A DNA stretch of 64,000 nucleotides from WJMT01 sp964599635 (GCA_964599635.1 CAZRGM010000015.1:1-64000); one strand, 5' to 3'. Numbered from the stretch's first letter, positions 34,722 to 44,803 are shown. Translations and numbers: made by a program. Notes: generated by a model not told the origin, from the sequence alone.

Positions 34722-36989
34722 CTATTTTTCTCGTTTCATTTTATCAATATAAGATTCAGTGCTGATGAGTATTTCTCTGGGTTTACTTCCCTTGGATGGT
34801 CCCAAAATTCCTTCCTGTTCCATTTGATCGATGATCCTTGCTGCCCTGGCATATCCCAATCTCAATTTTCTTTGGAGATATGAAGCAGATGCCTGACCTG
34901 TACTTAAAATAAGCTCAACAGCTGTTTCAAACATTTCGTCTTTTCTTTCATCTTCCTCTCCGCTCTCATAAGAAGGCCTTTTCAATGTTTTTATTATGTT
35001 TTCGTCATAGTCGGGTTTTCTTTGTTCTTTTATATATTTTAACAGCCGGTTCACTTCCTGAAGCGATATAAACGAACTGTGGAGTCGAATTATTTTTGGA
35101 TAGTTCGGGGGCATAAAGAGCATATCCCCCCTGCCTAAAAGTTTTTCAGCACCTCCTGTATCAATGATGATTTGAGAATCAATTTTTGACGGCACTCTGA
35201 ATGCAATACGACAAGAAAAATTGTTTTTAATGGTTCCAGTGATAACATCCGTGGAAGGACGCTGAGTAGCCATGATGAGGTGAATCCCTACGGCCCTGGC
35301 TAATTGAGCCAGTCTCCCTATGCAGTATTCCACTTCCTTATCCCCTATCATCATGAGCTCAGCCAATTCATCAATAATGATGACGATGTATGGAAGGATT
35401 TTCAGCTTTTTTTGTTCTTCTTCTTCCATATCGAGCTTTATTCCGGGGTTGTTTGAAAGCTCCATGATTCGTCTGTTGTATTGTTCAATATTCCTCACTT
35501 TTAAACGTCCCAGGGCATGATACCTCTCATCCATTTTCTTTATGGCGTCATAAAGAATATGGCTGGCTTTGTTGGGATTTTTGACCACAGGGCAAAGCAA
35601 ATGAGGGATTCCGTCATAGAGAGAAAATTCTAACCTTTTGGGGTCAATCAATATGATTCTCACTTCTTCAGGGGTCGCTTTGTAAAGAATGCTGGCAATA
35701 ATGGAATTTAAAGCTACGCTTTTTCCTGTTCCTGTGGCTCCAGCTATCAAGAGATGGGGCATGATGGAAAGGTCGGTGATATAGGGTTCTCCGTGAATGG
35801 TTTTTCCGAGAGCTATGGTCAGCTTGGATGGAGATTCCATGAATTTTTTGGTTTGAATGACATCTCTGAGCTTGATGATTTCTCTTTTATTGTTCGGTAT
35901 TTCGATTCCTAGAGACGATTTTCCAGGGATCCGCTGGATACGAAGCGATTCCGCGCCTAAGGCTAAGGAAAGATCTTCAGCTCTGCTTGAGACCTGGCTG
36001 ACTTTGACTCCAGGGCTGGGGTAAAATTCATAGGTGGTGACAATAGGGCCAGGATGGTATTCCTTTACTTCACCCTGAATCTTAAACTGAGAGAGCTTAT
36101 CTTCAATGATTTGTTTTTTCTCATACAGCTCGTTTTTATCTATTTTGTCAGCTTCTTTTCCTAGATCCAGCAAGCTTAAGGGAGGAAATTGATAATCTCC
36201 TTTATTTTGCAATTCTGGGAAGAGAAAACCATCTGGATCTGGCTTGATTTCTTCTGGAGCAGCCGGTGCAGATGGGATCATAGATTTTCCTGGAGGTTTC
36301 TTTATCTCAGAAGTATTTTTTGAGTATTTTTCGACCACTCTTCTTCTCATTTTTTCTTTGTTTTTCTGTTTCTTGTAGTCAGTGATTTTAATTCTTAATT
36401 CTTTAAATAGAAATTGAGAAAACTTTCCAAAAAAGTCGAAAATCATTCTTATCTGAATGTGAGTGGAGAAAAGAACCCCAATAAATAATAAGCTGAAAAG
36501 CACAAGGAGACTTCCGATATGATTGAAATACTTAATGAAAAAAGAAGAGGATAGGTCTCCGATGGCTCCTCCTCCTGAGATTTCACTTCCTTTCCAATAA
36601 GAACGGCTGAATAAAATTGAAAATATAGGGCTGAGAATAAGGCAAATGAGGATGCTTTGCCCTAATCTGGAAAGAAATCCCCCCTTCTTTTTTGGGAAAA
36701 ATAGTTGAAATCCAAGAAAAATGAATAAAATGGGCAGGGCGAATGAACTCAGGCCGAGAAATTGAAGAAGTGCTTCGGATAAAGAAGCTCCTACTTTTCC
36801 CCCGTAATTGAGGACTTTTTTACTGGCCGTCGAAACGGAGACCCATGACGGGTCGTTAGGGCTGTAGCTTAAAAGGCTTATGAGGATGAAAGCAGAAAAC
36901 AGAATAAGCAGAATACCTGATACATCCCGTTTTATACGGCTCTGGGATTCTTTTTTTGGATTTCTAACCGATTTTTTTCTTTTCGCCAT
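34722..36989 (-). CDS. ftsK: DNA translocase FtsK/SpoIIIE
   Basis: Hexameric dsDNA pump at the division septum. Four N-terminal membrane helices (~25-190), a short linker, and the alpha/beta motor with GATGTGKSVALN (Walker A) and IIIDELAELMM (Walker B), then RLAQLARAVGIHLIMATQRPS. The C-terminal winged-helix gamma domain ends YARAARIIDQMEQEGILGP, the KOPS-reading part. 755 residues. It starts 26 nt after ksgA with an extended -10 promoter directly in front and no RBS. Confidence 0.96.
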   Translation of the reverse strand: MAKRKKSVRNPKKESQSRIKRDVSGILLILFSAFILISLLSYSPNDPSWVSVSTASKKVLNYGGKVGASLSEALLQFLGLSSFALPILFIFLGFQLFFPKKKGGFLSRLGQSILICLILSPIFSILFSRSYWKGSEISGGGAIGDLSSSFFIKYFNHIGSLLVLFSLLFIGVLFSTHIQIRMIFDFFGKFSQFLFKELRIKITDYKKQKNKEKMRRRVVEKYSKNTSEIKKPPGKSMIPSAPAAPEEIKPDPDGFLFPELQNKGDYQFPPLSLLDLGKEADKIDKNELYEKKQIIEDKLSQFKIQGEVKEYHPGPIVTTYEFYPSPGVKVSQVSSRAEDLSLALGAESLRIQRIPGKSSLGIEIPNNKREIIKLRDVIQTKKFMESPSKLTIALGKTIHGEPYITDLSIMPHLLIAGATGTGKSVALNSIIASILYKATPEEVRIILIDPKRLEFSLYDGIPHLLCPVVKNPNKASHILYDAIKKMDERYHALGRLKVRNIEQYNRRIMELSNNPGIKLDMEEEEQKKLKILPYIVIIIDELAELMMIGDKEVEYCIGRLAQLARAVGIHLIMATQRPSTDVITGTIKNNFSCRIAFRVPSKIDSQIIIDTGGAEKLLGRGDMLFMPPNYPKIIRLHSSFISLQEVNRLLKYIKEQRKPDYDENIIKTLKRPSYESGEEDERKDEMFETAVELILSTGQASASYLQRKLRLGYARAARIIDQMEQEGILGPSKGSKPREILISTESYIDKMKREK

Positions 36990-36996
36990 CAGAAAA

Positions 36997-37005
36997 ATTA
37001 TACCA
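36997..37005 (-). promoter_or_regulatory. Extended -10 promoter in front of ftsK, leaderless
   Basis: TGGTATAAT on the minus strand (37005-36997): a TGn extension and a perfect TATAAT, no clear -35. Seven bases separate the -10 from the ftsK ATG, and no Shine-Dalgarno fits, so transcription is predicted to start at or next to the start codon. Confidence 0.5.
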
Positions 37006-37015
37006 TATTTATCAT

Positions 37016-37819
37016 TTAAATATTATAGAATGTATGGTTCGAAAGACTCAGGTACAGGCAAGCAAACTCATCTATGGATACTTTTTCCGCTCGGATATGG
37101 GGATTCAAGCCGCACTTCCGGAAGCTTTCTTTGATCTTTTCCGGAGGAAATTCCATGGTTTTGAGATTGTTTTTGAGTTTTTTTCTTCTTTGTGAAAAAA
37201 CCTGTTTTAGGAAGTTTTTAAATTGTTCTGTTTGCATAAAAGGATAAAGAGGCGCTGTTCTTTTTTTCAGGGTGATGAAGGCTGACCTCACTTTAGGGGG
37301 AGGAGTGAAACTCCCTGGAGAAAGGAGAAACTGGATTTTGGCGGAAAATATATTTTGCAGGAGAACGGAGAGGGGCGCGTATTTTTTCGTTCCGGATGGG
37401 GCGCACACCCTTTCCGCCACTTCTTTTTGCAGCATGAAATGGCATTCCTGAATCCTATCATGCTCTTCGAGCAGTTTGAACAGGATTTGCGAGGATATGG
37501 AATAAGGAAGATTCCCGACTAACTTGGTTTTTCCCGTTTTAGACAGACTTTTGAAGTCGGTTTCGAGAACATCATTTGACCTTATTTCCAGATTAGGGGG
37601 TTTGTTTTTTCCAAGATAGGGGACAAGTGATGAGTCCTTTTCCAGAGCAATGACCCGGCCGGCTTTTTCAGCCAACAAGCGAGTGAGGGAGCCCTTACCG
37701 GCCCCTATTTCTATGATCAGGTCCTTTTTCTGGGGCGCTATGCAGTCCATGATCTTATTGAGCGTGTGGGGGTTGGTCAGAAAGTGCTGCCCCATGGCTT
37801 TCGCAGGATTTTTTTTCAT
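37016..37819 (-). CDS. ksgA: 16S rRNA dimethyladenosine transferase KsgA
   Basis: Dimethylates two adjacent adenosines near the 3' end of 16S rRNA. GQHFLTNPHTLNKI, the SAM-binding IEIGAGKGSLT and the catalytic VGNLPYSISSQIL are all present. 267 residues, normal. A weak TGGATT/TAAAAT pair (37854-37826, 17-nt spacing) lies 6 nt before the ATG, another possible leaderless start. Confidence 0.95.
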   Translation of the reverse strand: MKKNPAKAMGQHFLTNPHTLNKIMDCIAPQKKDLIIEIGAGKGSLTRLLAEKAGRVIALEKDSSLVPYLGKNKPPNLEIRSNDVLETDFKSLSKTGKTKLVGNLPYSISSQILFKLLEEHDRIQECHFMLQKEVAERVCAPSGTKKYAPLSVLLQNIFSAKIQFLLSPGSFTPPPKVRSAFITLKKRTAPLYPFMQTEQFKNFLKQVFSQRRKKLKNNLKTMEFPPEKIKESFRKCGLNPHIRAEKVSIDEFACLYLSLSNHTFYNI

Positions 37820-37863
37820 GATTTTATTTTATGATTATTTCCTTTGCTAATCCACTTTAGATT

Positions 37864-37892
37864 TTGAATTTTAATGTCAATTAGAGTAAGAT
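37864..37892 (+). promoter_or_regulatory. Predicted promoter for the acyltransferase/GT-C pair
   Basis: TTGAAT at 37864-37869, 17 nt, TAAGAT at 37887-37892. The gene begins at 37919 after an AAAGGAAG RBS, so the leader is conventional. Confidence 0.5.
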
Positions 37893-37918
37893 AAACTAAC
37901 CTTTAAAGGAAGAACCGC

Positions 37919-38680
37919 ATGGAAGAACACAAAGCCAGTGTTCAGAAAGAACTGATCGGGGAAAAATCCGCCTCTCAAAAATACAGGGAACTCTTTATCG
38001 GCCAAAGCGGTCTATGGAGTTTTATTCAGTACGAGCTTATTATCCTGCTGTTCTCCTGGGTGCCCGGAGCCCTGGGTATCTTTATGAGGAAGATCTTTTA
38101 TCCGCTTCTGTTTAAAAAAGTAGGAAAGGGAGTGGCTTTTGGTCATCATATCACCATCCGCCATCCTCATAAGATATCTATCTCTGAAAATTCGTTCATT
38201 GATGACTATTCTGTCCTGGATGCCAAGGGGGATGATAATGAAGGGATCAGGATCGGCAAAAATGCGTATATCGGACGCAATACCACATTGAGCTGTAAAG
38301 GCGGGAGCATATTTCTCGGGAATTATTCCAATATTTCCGCAAATTGCTCTCTTCTTTCTGAGACCGTTATTGAAGTGGGTGCGTATACGTTTCTTGCCGG
38401 TCACTGCTATCTGGTGGCCGGAGGAAATCACCGGTTTGACAGAACCGATATACCCATTATGATGCAGCCTTCTCTGGACAGGGGCGGGATACGCATCGGG
38501 GATGACTGCTGGCTGGGAGCCTCAGTCGTGGTTTTAGATGGAGTCAACATAGAAAAGGGCTCTGTGATAGGGGCCGGAGCTGTGGTCAATAAATCGCTTC
38601 CTGAATATTCTATTGCTTTCGGTGTCCCCGCAAAGAAAGTAAAGCAAAGAGAAAAATCCCACCAGGATCATCATTCGTGA
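37919..38680 (+). CDS. Left-handed beta-helix acyltransferase
   Basis: Hexapeptide-repeat transferase, probably O- or N-acetylation of a surface sugar. An N-terminal hydrophobic region (~35-60) precedes imperfect LbH repeats (ISISENSFIDDYSVLDAKG, IRIGKNAYIGRN, IRIGDDCWLGASVVVLDG, IEKGSVIGAGAVVNKS) and the family end AFGVPAKKV. Catalytic histidine likely in the GHCYLVAGGNHRFD stretch. 253 residues. The stop overlaps the next start (GTGA), so it works with the following membrane enzyme. Confidence 0.82.
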   Translation: MEEHKASVQKELIGEKSASQKYRELFIGQSGLWSFIQYELIILLFSWVPGALGIFMRKIFYPLLFKKVGKGVAFGHHITIRHPHKISISENSFIDDYSVLDAKGDDNEGIRIGKNAYIGRNTTLSCKGGSIFLGNYSNISANCSLLSETVIEVGAYTFLAGHCYLVAGGNHRFDRTDIPIMMQPSLDRGGIRIGDDCWLGASVVVLDGVNIEKGSVIGAGAVVNKSLPEYSIAFGVPAKKVKQREKSHQDHHS

Positions 38681-41064
38681 TTCTCAATCAAGAAAAAAAA
38701 TGGTTCCCTGCGGCGCTCTTTTTTTTATTTTCCATTGCCCTGGGTTTTTCCTTTTATGTCTTTATTTGTTTGAAATCCAACTATTTCACCATAGATGACC
38801 ACAGTTTTCATCCTTCGGCTTTGTTTTTAATTCTGATGACTGCTGTTTTTCTTATCGCGCTTGTTCTCTTATGGAGAGGCATGGCTTCTTTTGAGAGCCG
38901 TTTTTTTAAAAAGGACTTTTCTTTTTTTCTCAGGAAGGATCTGTTTGCCTTTGTGCCTTTGAGCCTCTCACTTCTTTCTCCTTTTCTCTTGTCTCATTAC
39001 CTGACTGCAGGGGATTTAAAGAGCAGGCTGAAAATCCTGGCCGCCCTGATGGTGTTCGGTTTTCTTCTCATCAAATGGATCCAGCTCAGCCGGCTGGATA
39101 GGATGCGTGAATTCTTTGAAATAATAGGGGGCTGGTTTCGGGTGCTTTCCCTAAAAAAGAAGATCTTCATCCTCTTTATAAGTTCTTTTCTCATCTATAA
39201 CCTCAGCAGTTTCGTGCTGATCCGTAACGGAAGGGATTTTACAGGAGATGAGCCCTATTATCTTCTCACAGCCCACAGCCTTTATGAAGACCGGGATATC
39301 AATGTCGCCAATAATTATGTAAACAGAGATTATTATCATTTCTATTCAAAGGGAAAATACCCTGATTTAAAGCTGGGGATGTACGCCCGTCCCGGCAAAA
39401 AGGGGTATCAATACATCTATCCCATAAACCTTCCCGGCATATCCGTTCTGATGCTGCCCCATTACGGGCTGAGCCGGTTTTTTGATGGAGAAGTCCGCAT
39501 GTTTGTCTTGAGTGTGAGCCTCTCTTTTTGGGCGTGCCTGCTCGGGATCCAGCTTTTTCTCTTTTTCCAGGAGCTCTGGAGGAAAGAAAAGATCTCTCTT
39601 TTTTTCTGGTTTCTTTATTCTTTTACTGTGCCTGTGCTTTTTTATTCCAACCATCTTTATCCGGAGATAGTGGTGGCGTTTTTCTCTTTTTATGTGTTCA
39701 GGAAAGTGCGCTCTCAAAAGCCGATGTCTTCTTTCCAGCTTGTTCTATGCGGGATTTTTCTCTCGTCCTTTTTTTGGTTCGGCTTAAAGTACAATATGAT
39801 CTTTTGGCCACTTTTGCTGGTAGCCGTTTATTTTTTACTGAAAGACCACAAAGTTAGATGGAGAATCGTTTACTTTCTGGTTTTTCCGACTTTATCTATG
39901 ATTTTGTTTTACTATTTTGTTTATTCCCTTTACGGCACTGTCAATCCCATTTCCATTTACGAAGGCACCATGACGCCCGAGAGATTAAAGGCATTTAAAG
40001 ACCTGGTTTTGAGTATCCCGGTTTGGCTGAGAATCGATAGTTTTTTTGATTACTTTCTTGACCAGAGAGACGGACTGCTTTTATACGCCCCTTTTTACTT
40101 TTTTTTCTTTACCGGGATTGTTGAGATGTTCCGGCACTCCAAAAAAGACCTCATCGCTCTCCTCTTTATCTCACTGCCCTTTCTTCTGAACTATGCGTTT
40201 TTGACTCACAGACAGGGATTTTGCCCCCAGGGAAGGATTCTGACTCCCTTATCCTGGATTCTGATCGTGCTTGTGGGATATTTTTTTGTTTATAACAGGA
40301 AAAAGGTCTACTCCTGGTTTTTTTCTATTGGATGTGCCTTTAGTTTCATCATCGCGGTCCTGCTGCTTTTCCATCCGTCTTTTCTCTATCAATCCACGAC
40401 CCATATCCATACGTTTAGAGCCGGGGATCTGTTTTTGTTCCTCAGCAGTCTGAATTTCTCTATTCCCGGATTTCTGCCTTCTTTCATTAAGGTTAACAAT
40501 CTGTCCTATGTGCCGAATTATGTATGGCTCGGACTCATCCTTGTTTTCCTTTTAGGATATGTCTTTAAGAGAGATCGTTTTTTAAATAAAAAAATAAAAG
40601 CAGCGCCGGTATTCACTATCCTGGGTTTTGTCTTTCTTTTTTGGTGGCTGGCGCTTTATCCCAGAGCGGTTCTCGTTCAACCTCAGAAAGCGGATTTTCC
40701 TACAGGAGAGAAGCTGACTTTTTATTCGTTAAGCCGTTTGGTTGAAATGCAAAAACCCGGTGAGTTCAGGATTTTTCAAGATAACAGAAGCTATCGGTTT
40801 TTCTTTACGTCATGGAGGGAAATAAAAAAATTACAGATCGGATTCCAGACTTTGACTGGTGAGAAAAATGTTGAATGCCGCTATTTTGACAGTGTCATTT
40901 TTAAGAGAAGGGTCTCGGAACAGGAAAAGTCTGTGGTGCTCACTGACCTCCCCTTTTATTCTTACAAGAACACCCATCTTTACAGGCTGGATATTCAAGT
41001 CCACCGGGTCTCTCCTGAGGATTCAGGAACTCCTTTTTTCTTGTCCGTGAAAGCTCAGTATTAA
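38677..41064 (+). CDS. Polytopic GT-C type glycosyltransferase-like membrane protein
   Basis: 795 residues with about a dozen membrane segments. The FTGDEPYYLL loop near residue 190 matches the acidic DE-type catalytic loop of PMT/ArnT (GT39) enzymes, which transfer sugars from polyprenyl-phosphate carriers. The C-terminal ~130 residues form a soluble, strand-rich domain (DIQVHRVSPEDSGTPFF). GTG start coupled to the acyltransferase. T-rich coding strand. Substrate not predictable; it could also be an uncharacterised membrane protein with a similar loop. Confidence 0.65.
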   Translation: MILNQEKKWFPAALFFLFSIALGFSFYVFICLKSNYFTIDDHSFHPSALFLILMTAVFLIALVLLWRGMASFESRFFKKDFSFFLRKDLFAFVPLSLSLLSPFLLSHYLTAGDLKSRLKILAALMVFGFLLIKWIQLSRLDRMREFFEIIGGWFRVLSLKKKIFILFISSFLIYNLSSFVLIRNGRDFTGDEPYYLLTAHSLYEDRDINVANNYVNRDYYHFYSKGKYPDLKLGMYARPGKKGYQYIYPINLPGISVLMLPHYGLSRFFDGEVRMFVLSVSLSFWACLLGIQLFLFFQELWRKEKISLFFWFLYSFTVPVLFYSNHLYPEIVVAFFSFYVFRKVRSQKPMSSFQLVLCGIFLSSFFWFGLKYNMIFWPLLLVAVYFLLKDHKVRWRIVYFLVFPTLSMILFYYFVYSLYGTVNPISIYEGTMTPERLKAFKDLVLSIPVWLRIDSFFDYFLDQRDGLLLYAPFYFFFFTGIVEMFRHSKKDLIALLFISLPFLLNYAFLTHRQGFCPQGRILTPLSWILIVLVGYFFVYNRKKVYSWFFSIGCAFSFIIAVLLLFHPSFLYQSTTHIHTFRAGDLFLFLSSLNFSIPGFLPSFIKVNNLSYVPNYVWLGLILVFLLGYVFKRDRFLNKKIKAAPVFTILGFVFLFWWLALYPRAVLVQPQKADFPTGEKLTFYSLSRLVEMQKPGEFRIFQDNRSYRFFFTSWREIKKLQIGFQTLTGEKNVECRYFDSVIFKRRVSEQEKSVVLTDLPFYSYKNTHLYRLDIQVHRVSPEDSGTPFFLSVKAQY

Positions 41065-41072
41065 AAACATTT

Positions 41073-42692
41073 TTATTCTTTTTTTAAAATCATGATTTCA
41101 GGATTGATGAGATTCAGATTTGTGATTATTTTGTTCTCTTCGTTTATTTTATGTTCCGGAAGCAGATTCAACCAGGGAGAAGATTTGTATCTTAGAATCT
41201 GTTTATAACCTGAGTTTTCATTGACCAATTTTTCATAAAGATAAGGCTGGCTTGAGCTTAATAGATTCGAGTTTATTAAGATATAGGAAGGATCGATTTC
41301 TTGGATCATATCTAGACTCGGATGGAGAATGTATTGGGCATTTATGAAGCCTTTATTTCTTGGCAGGAAGTTTATATAGCCCGCAAACAAAATGGATTCA
41401 TCCTTTTTGACATTTTCCTGCATCCAGTGTTCCACATAATATCGGGAGTCGCTGACCATCATGACATCCACAGAGAGCGAGTAGACTGCAGAGTTGACAA
41501 AGAGAAGAATAACGAGTGCATATTTTATAATTTTTAGTTTTTTTGATGAAAAGAGAAAGGAAGAGAGGCCTAAAGCCCCGAAAAAACTCATCAGTATATA
41601 TATAGGCATAAGATGTCTCAACGTATCTTTTCCAATGGTGAATATAAAAGAAAGGTAATAAGAGATGCCTGGAGCCAGTAGCCAGAAAGTAACAGAATAT
41701 TTTTTCTTTCTCGTTAAAGCATAGATAAAACCCAATATGCATATAATGAGAATGGGCCATCCCAAGATAAAGTTGAGTTGTTTTATTGTATGAATGGACA
41801 TATTTATAAAACCTAGAATGCTGCCAGAAAAAATTCTTTCTCCTTTAGCTGGGCCTATGATTAAGAGTAAATGCTTTTTGAATCCCTGGAAATTAAAGAT
41901 GAAGTTATGAATGAGTGCAAAGAGAGAGGTTCCTAGAATAAGGGCTGATATTGTTTTTTTGTTGAAGAGAGATTTAACCCAGTTATTGGGCTTTCCATGG
42001 GCTCTATTATGCCGATGGTAAGAATAGATAATGATGAAAGGGATCAAAATCAACAGCCCATAGGCTTGATCTTTGGTGCAGATGGAGAATACGGCAGTGA
42101 TCGAAAAAAAAATATAGTCATAGGTTCGGTGGTATTTAAGTATTCTTATGAAGAAATAGAGAGCGATCATAAACCAGAATATATATGGGATATCCACGTT
42201 GGATGTTTTTGAATAATAAAGAAAGGGGGGAGTGAGTGCTGTGATGATTGAGGCAAAAAGAGCTGATTTTTTATCGATGATTTCACAGCCGCACAGATAA
42301 ACCATAAACACAATAAAAGTTCCCATAAAAACACTGATCAATCTTCCTATGATGAAAAAGATGGTATTCATGGGCAAACCAGGAACGGTTAGGATTTTTA
42401 ATGCGTTTAAAAAATACACAGGTAAATAAAAAAGAGATAGTACATAAAAATGGAGTGGAGGGTATCTGGCAGACCAGCCATTAGAAAATTTCATTTCCAT
42501 CCCATTCATGACGGCAACAGGTGTGATTTCATCGGCAGCCCATCCCCTTGAACTGGGGCTCGGGAGACCCCAGTTAATCCCGATGATGTTGAGCGCAAAG
42601 CTTAAAATCAATATAAGAAAGAGAATTTTTGGGAAAGGCCTCGCATTTTCAGGAATCAAGTTGTTTATCGAGAGGTTTGTGAATTTTTTCAT
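41073..42692 (-). CDS. GT39-family membrane glycosyltransferase
   Basis: 539 residues with many membrane helices. WAADEITPVAV near 55-65 supplies the DE motif of ArnT/PMT enzymes and SARYPPLHFYVLSLF follows, as in the family. It probably moves a sugar from a lipid carrier onto an envelope acceptor. The ATG is formed inside a remnant of the dispersed element (TTATTCATGAAAAAA), 33 bp from the sulfatase-fold gene stop. Convergent to the preceding gene with 8 bp between stops. Confidence 0.8.
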   Translation of the reverse strand: MKKFTNLSINNLIPENARPFPKILFLILILSFALNIIGINWGLPSPSSRGWAADEITPVAVMNGMEMKFSNGWSARYPPLHFYVLSLFYLPVYFLNALKILTVPGLPMNTIFFIIGRLISVFMGTFIVFMVYLCGCEIIDKKSALFASIITALTPPFLYYSKTSNVDIPYIFWFMIALYFFIRILKYHRTYDYIFFSITAVFSICTKDQAYGLLILIPFIIIYSYHRHNRAHGKPNNWVKSLFNKKTISALILGTSLFALIHNFIFNFQGFKKHLLLIIGPAKGERIFSGSILGFINMSIHTIKQLNFILGWPILIICILGFIYALTRKKKYSVTFWLLAPGISYYLSFIFTIGKDTLRHLMPIYILMSFFGALGLSSFLFSSKKLKIIKYALVILLFVNSAVYSLSVDVMMVSDSRYYVEHWMQENVKKDESILFAGYINFLPRNKGFINAQYILHPSLDMIQEIDPSYILINSNLLSSSQPYLYEKLVNENSGYKQILRYKSSPWLNLLPEHKINEENKIITNLNLINPEIMILKKE

Positions 42693-42725
42693 GAATAATT
42701 AACCTGGATTATTCACAAGACGAGG
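42690..42725. repeat. Element-end remnant between two envelope genes
   Basis: CATGAATAATTAACCTGGAT then TATTCACAAGACGAGG: a right end and a left end of the dispersed element nearly back to back, as if the interior was lost. It fills the whole gap between the sulfatase-fold gene stop (42726) and the GT39 start (42692) and contains the GT39 start codon. Confidence 0.6.
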
Positions 42726-44690
42726 TTAACGTATGTATCCTAAGGCTTTCAATTGTTCTTTTAATTTTTCGTCAATATCTGTTTTTTCGGACTTTCTTTT
42801 CTTGGCTTGACTGTATAGACATTCTATTTTTTGAAGGATGTCATTACTGAGACTCGGATTTTTATCTGAGATGTTGTTTTTTTCCATAGGATCATTTAAA
42901 AGATCAAACAGCTCTATTTGAGCTTTTCTTGGAGGGGGAGCCAGGAAAAAGCTGAGATCTTCTTGACTGAATTCCTTGTTGAGAATTAATTTGTAATTCC
43001 CGGTATTCATGGAAATTTTTTGAGGAATATGGGAATCTAGAATATTAGTGCCAATATCTGAAAGAAAAGTTCTGTCTTTATTTTCCTTGCCATTGAGCAG
43101 TGGGAAAAGATTTTTCCCATCCATGATAAGATCAGAGCAGTCAATTTTCATTTCTTTCAGAATCGTAGGCATGATATCAACTAGAGAAACGGCAGAAGTG
43201 ATTTTTAAACCTTTATATTTATCATCAGGAAATTTTATGATCAGGGGCACTCTGATGGACTCATTGTACAGGCTGTGCCCATGATCCCAGGCTCCATGGT
43301 CAAAAAATTCTTCTCCGTGGTCACTGGTAAAGATGATCATGGTTTTCTCATAAAGGCCGGTCTCTTTGAGCTTTGATATCAGAGGTCCTATAAGATTTTC
43401 GTCTAAATATCGGATTTCTCCATCATAGAGTCCGATGGCGTTTTTACGTTCATTATCAGGCAGTTTTTTATAGATTCCCGGCTTTCCGCCCAGATAGCCC
43501 AGGAGGTTCACATGTTTCCATTTCGCATTTTCATCAAGGAACAGGCTGTTATAGGGGTGAGGACAGACATAAGGATTGTGTGGCTGATAGGTATGAAGAA
43601 AAAGAAAGAATCTTTTTCCTCTGTTCTGATCTATCCAGTTAGAAAAGGATTCATAGATAAGCTCAGCGGAGTTCATGTGGAAGACTCCCCCCCTCCCTTC
43701 ATAATAGGTGTCGAATCCTTTTGCAAATCCATAATTTGCACTGACAAACCCACCTCCCGTGAAGGCAGAACTGAAGAAATGGTTTTTTCTCAGGACATCT
43801 GCGAGAGTTAGAATCGATGGGGCTATTTTCTCTTCGCTGTAATAGACCTGATGATTTATTCCATAGAGAGAGGTCATTATGGAAACATGAGAGGGAAGAG
43901 TCCAGGGTGAGCAGGCAAAGGGTTTCATAAAAAGAGCTCCTTCTGAGGCTAAAGAATCTATATGAGGACTTGTGTTTTTGTTATACCCATAGCATCCCAA
44001 ATGATCTGCTCTGAGAGTGTCGATGGAAATCAAGATAACATTTTTATCTTCATTGTCTGCCCTGTAAATAACAGGGTTGACCCAGTAAGCGAAGTGAGGC
44101 TTCTGTCCTTTTGTTTTCAAAGAAATCAAGACTTTTTGAGGAATTTGGGGTAGTTTGATTCGGTGAGATGATTGAGTGAAGCTCGGATTCTCTGTTTGAG
44201 GAGGAAGATTTAAGTGTTCCTGAAAGATAATTTTTTCTCCACCCTCTCTCTCCAGTGTGATGAGAAACACAACTCCTTTTTCCGGAGAATCGTCAGGGTT
44301 TGTGTTTTTAATTGAGTTTTCATCTCTGACGATTCCAATACTGAATTCAAGAAGGCTTTCTTCAGGTATTTTGGTTTCGAATTGGTAGTGAGTCTCAGGA
44401 GGGCTGAAAAGGATATTGATGACACCGCTGCCCTGTCTCAATTTTCTTTTTAGTTGATAAGGATTTCCTTCTATTCCCAGATCGTTCATTGGGGACGATT
44501 TTGTTGGGTAGAAATCGTTTGTTTGAATTTTTGTTTCTTTAAAGGGCAATTTGATGATATTTTCCTCTTCTAAATGATCGATCAGTCGGAAAGTCTTGAA
44601 TCGGGAAGTTTGTGTTTTTCCACATTGGATTGGGATCAATGCCAAAAAAGCAACAAAGAAAAGTAAATAAAATAATGTTTTGTTTTTCAT
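42726..44690 (-). CDS. Sulfatase-fold (alkaline phosphatase superfamily) lipoprotein
   Basis: 654 residues. The N-terminal signal ends in PIQC (C23), a weak lipobox. The hydrolase domain starts at ~210: VILISIDTLRADHLGCYGYN with the metal-binding aspartate, CSPWTLPSH at the nucleophile position, and TSDHGEEFFDHGAWDHGHS for the second metal set. The classic C/S-x-P-S-R that is converted to formylglycine is replaced by T-L-P-S-H, so a threonine is the probable nucleophile, as in phosphoethanolamine and phosphoglycerol transferases. RBS TGAGGATATC. Confidence 0.82.
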   Translation of the reverse strand: MKNKTLFYLLFFVAFLALIPIQCGKTQTSRFKTFRLIDHLEEENIIKLPFKETKIQTNDFYPTKSSPMNDLGIEGNPYQLKRKLRQGSGVINILFSPPETHYQFETKIPEESLLEFSIGIVRDENSIKNTNPDDSPEKGVVFLITLEREGGEKIIFQEHLNLPPQTENPSFTQSSHRIKLPQIPQKVLISLKTKGQKPHFAYWVNPVIYRADNEDKNVILISIDTLRADHLGCYGYNKNTSPHIDSLASEGALFMKPFACSPWTLPSHVSIMTSLYGINHQVYYSEEKIAPSILTLADVLRKNHFFSSAFTGGGFVSANYGFAKGFDTYYEGRGGVFHMNSAELIYESFSNWIDQNRGKRFFLFLHTYQPHNPYVCPHPYNSLFLDENAKWKHVNLLGYLGGKPGIYKKLPDNERKNAIGLYDGEIRYLDENLIGPLISKLKETGLYEKTMIIFTSDHGEEFFDHGAWDHGHSLYNESIRVPLIIKFPDDKYKGLKITSAVSLVDIMPTILKEMKIDCSDLIMDGKNLFPLLNGKENKDRTFLSDIGTNILDSHIPQKISMNTGNYKLILNKEFSQEDLSFFLAPPPRKAQIELFDLLNDPMEKNNISDKNPSLSNDILQKIECLYSQAKKRKSEKTDIDEKLKEQLKALGYIR

Positions 44691-44707
44691 GATATCCTCA
44701 ATAAATA

Positions 44708-44736
44708 ATTTTAGTAGAATTTAGGAAAGCAATCAA
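44708..44736 (-). promoter_or_regulatory. Predicted promoter for the sulfatase-fold gene
   Basis: Minus strand TTGATT (44736-44731), 17 nt, TAAAAT (44713-44708); about 18 nt to the ATG with a TGAGG RBS in between. The remaining gap to the radical SAM stop is featureless. Confidence 0.5.
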
Positions 44737-44803
44737 TTTTTTTATGAAGGGATCCAAACCTCTATGGGCACGGGTCAATGTCAATATCCCACGAAAATCG
44801 ACA

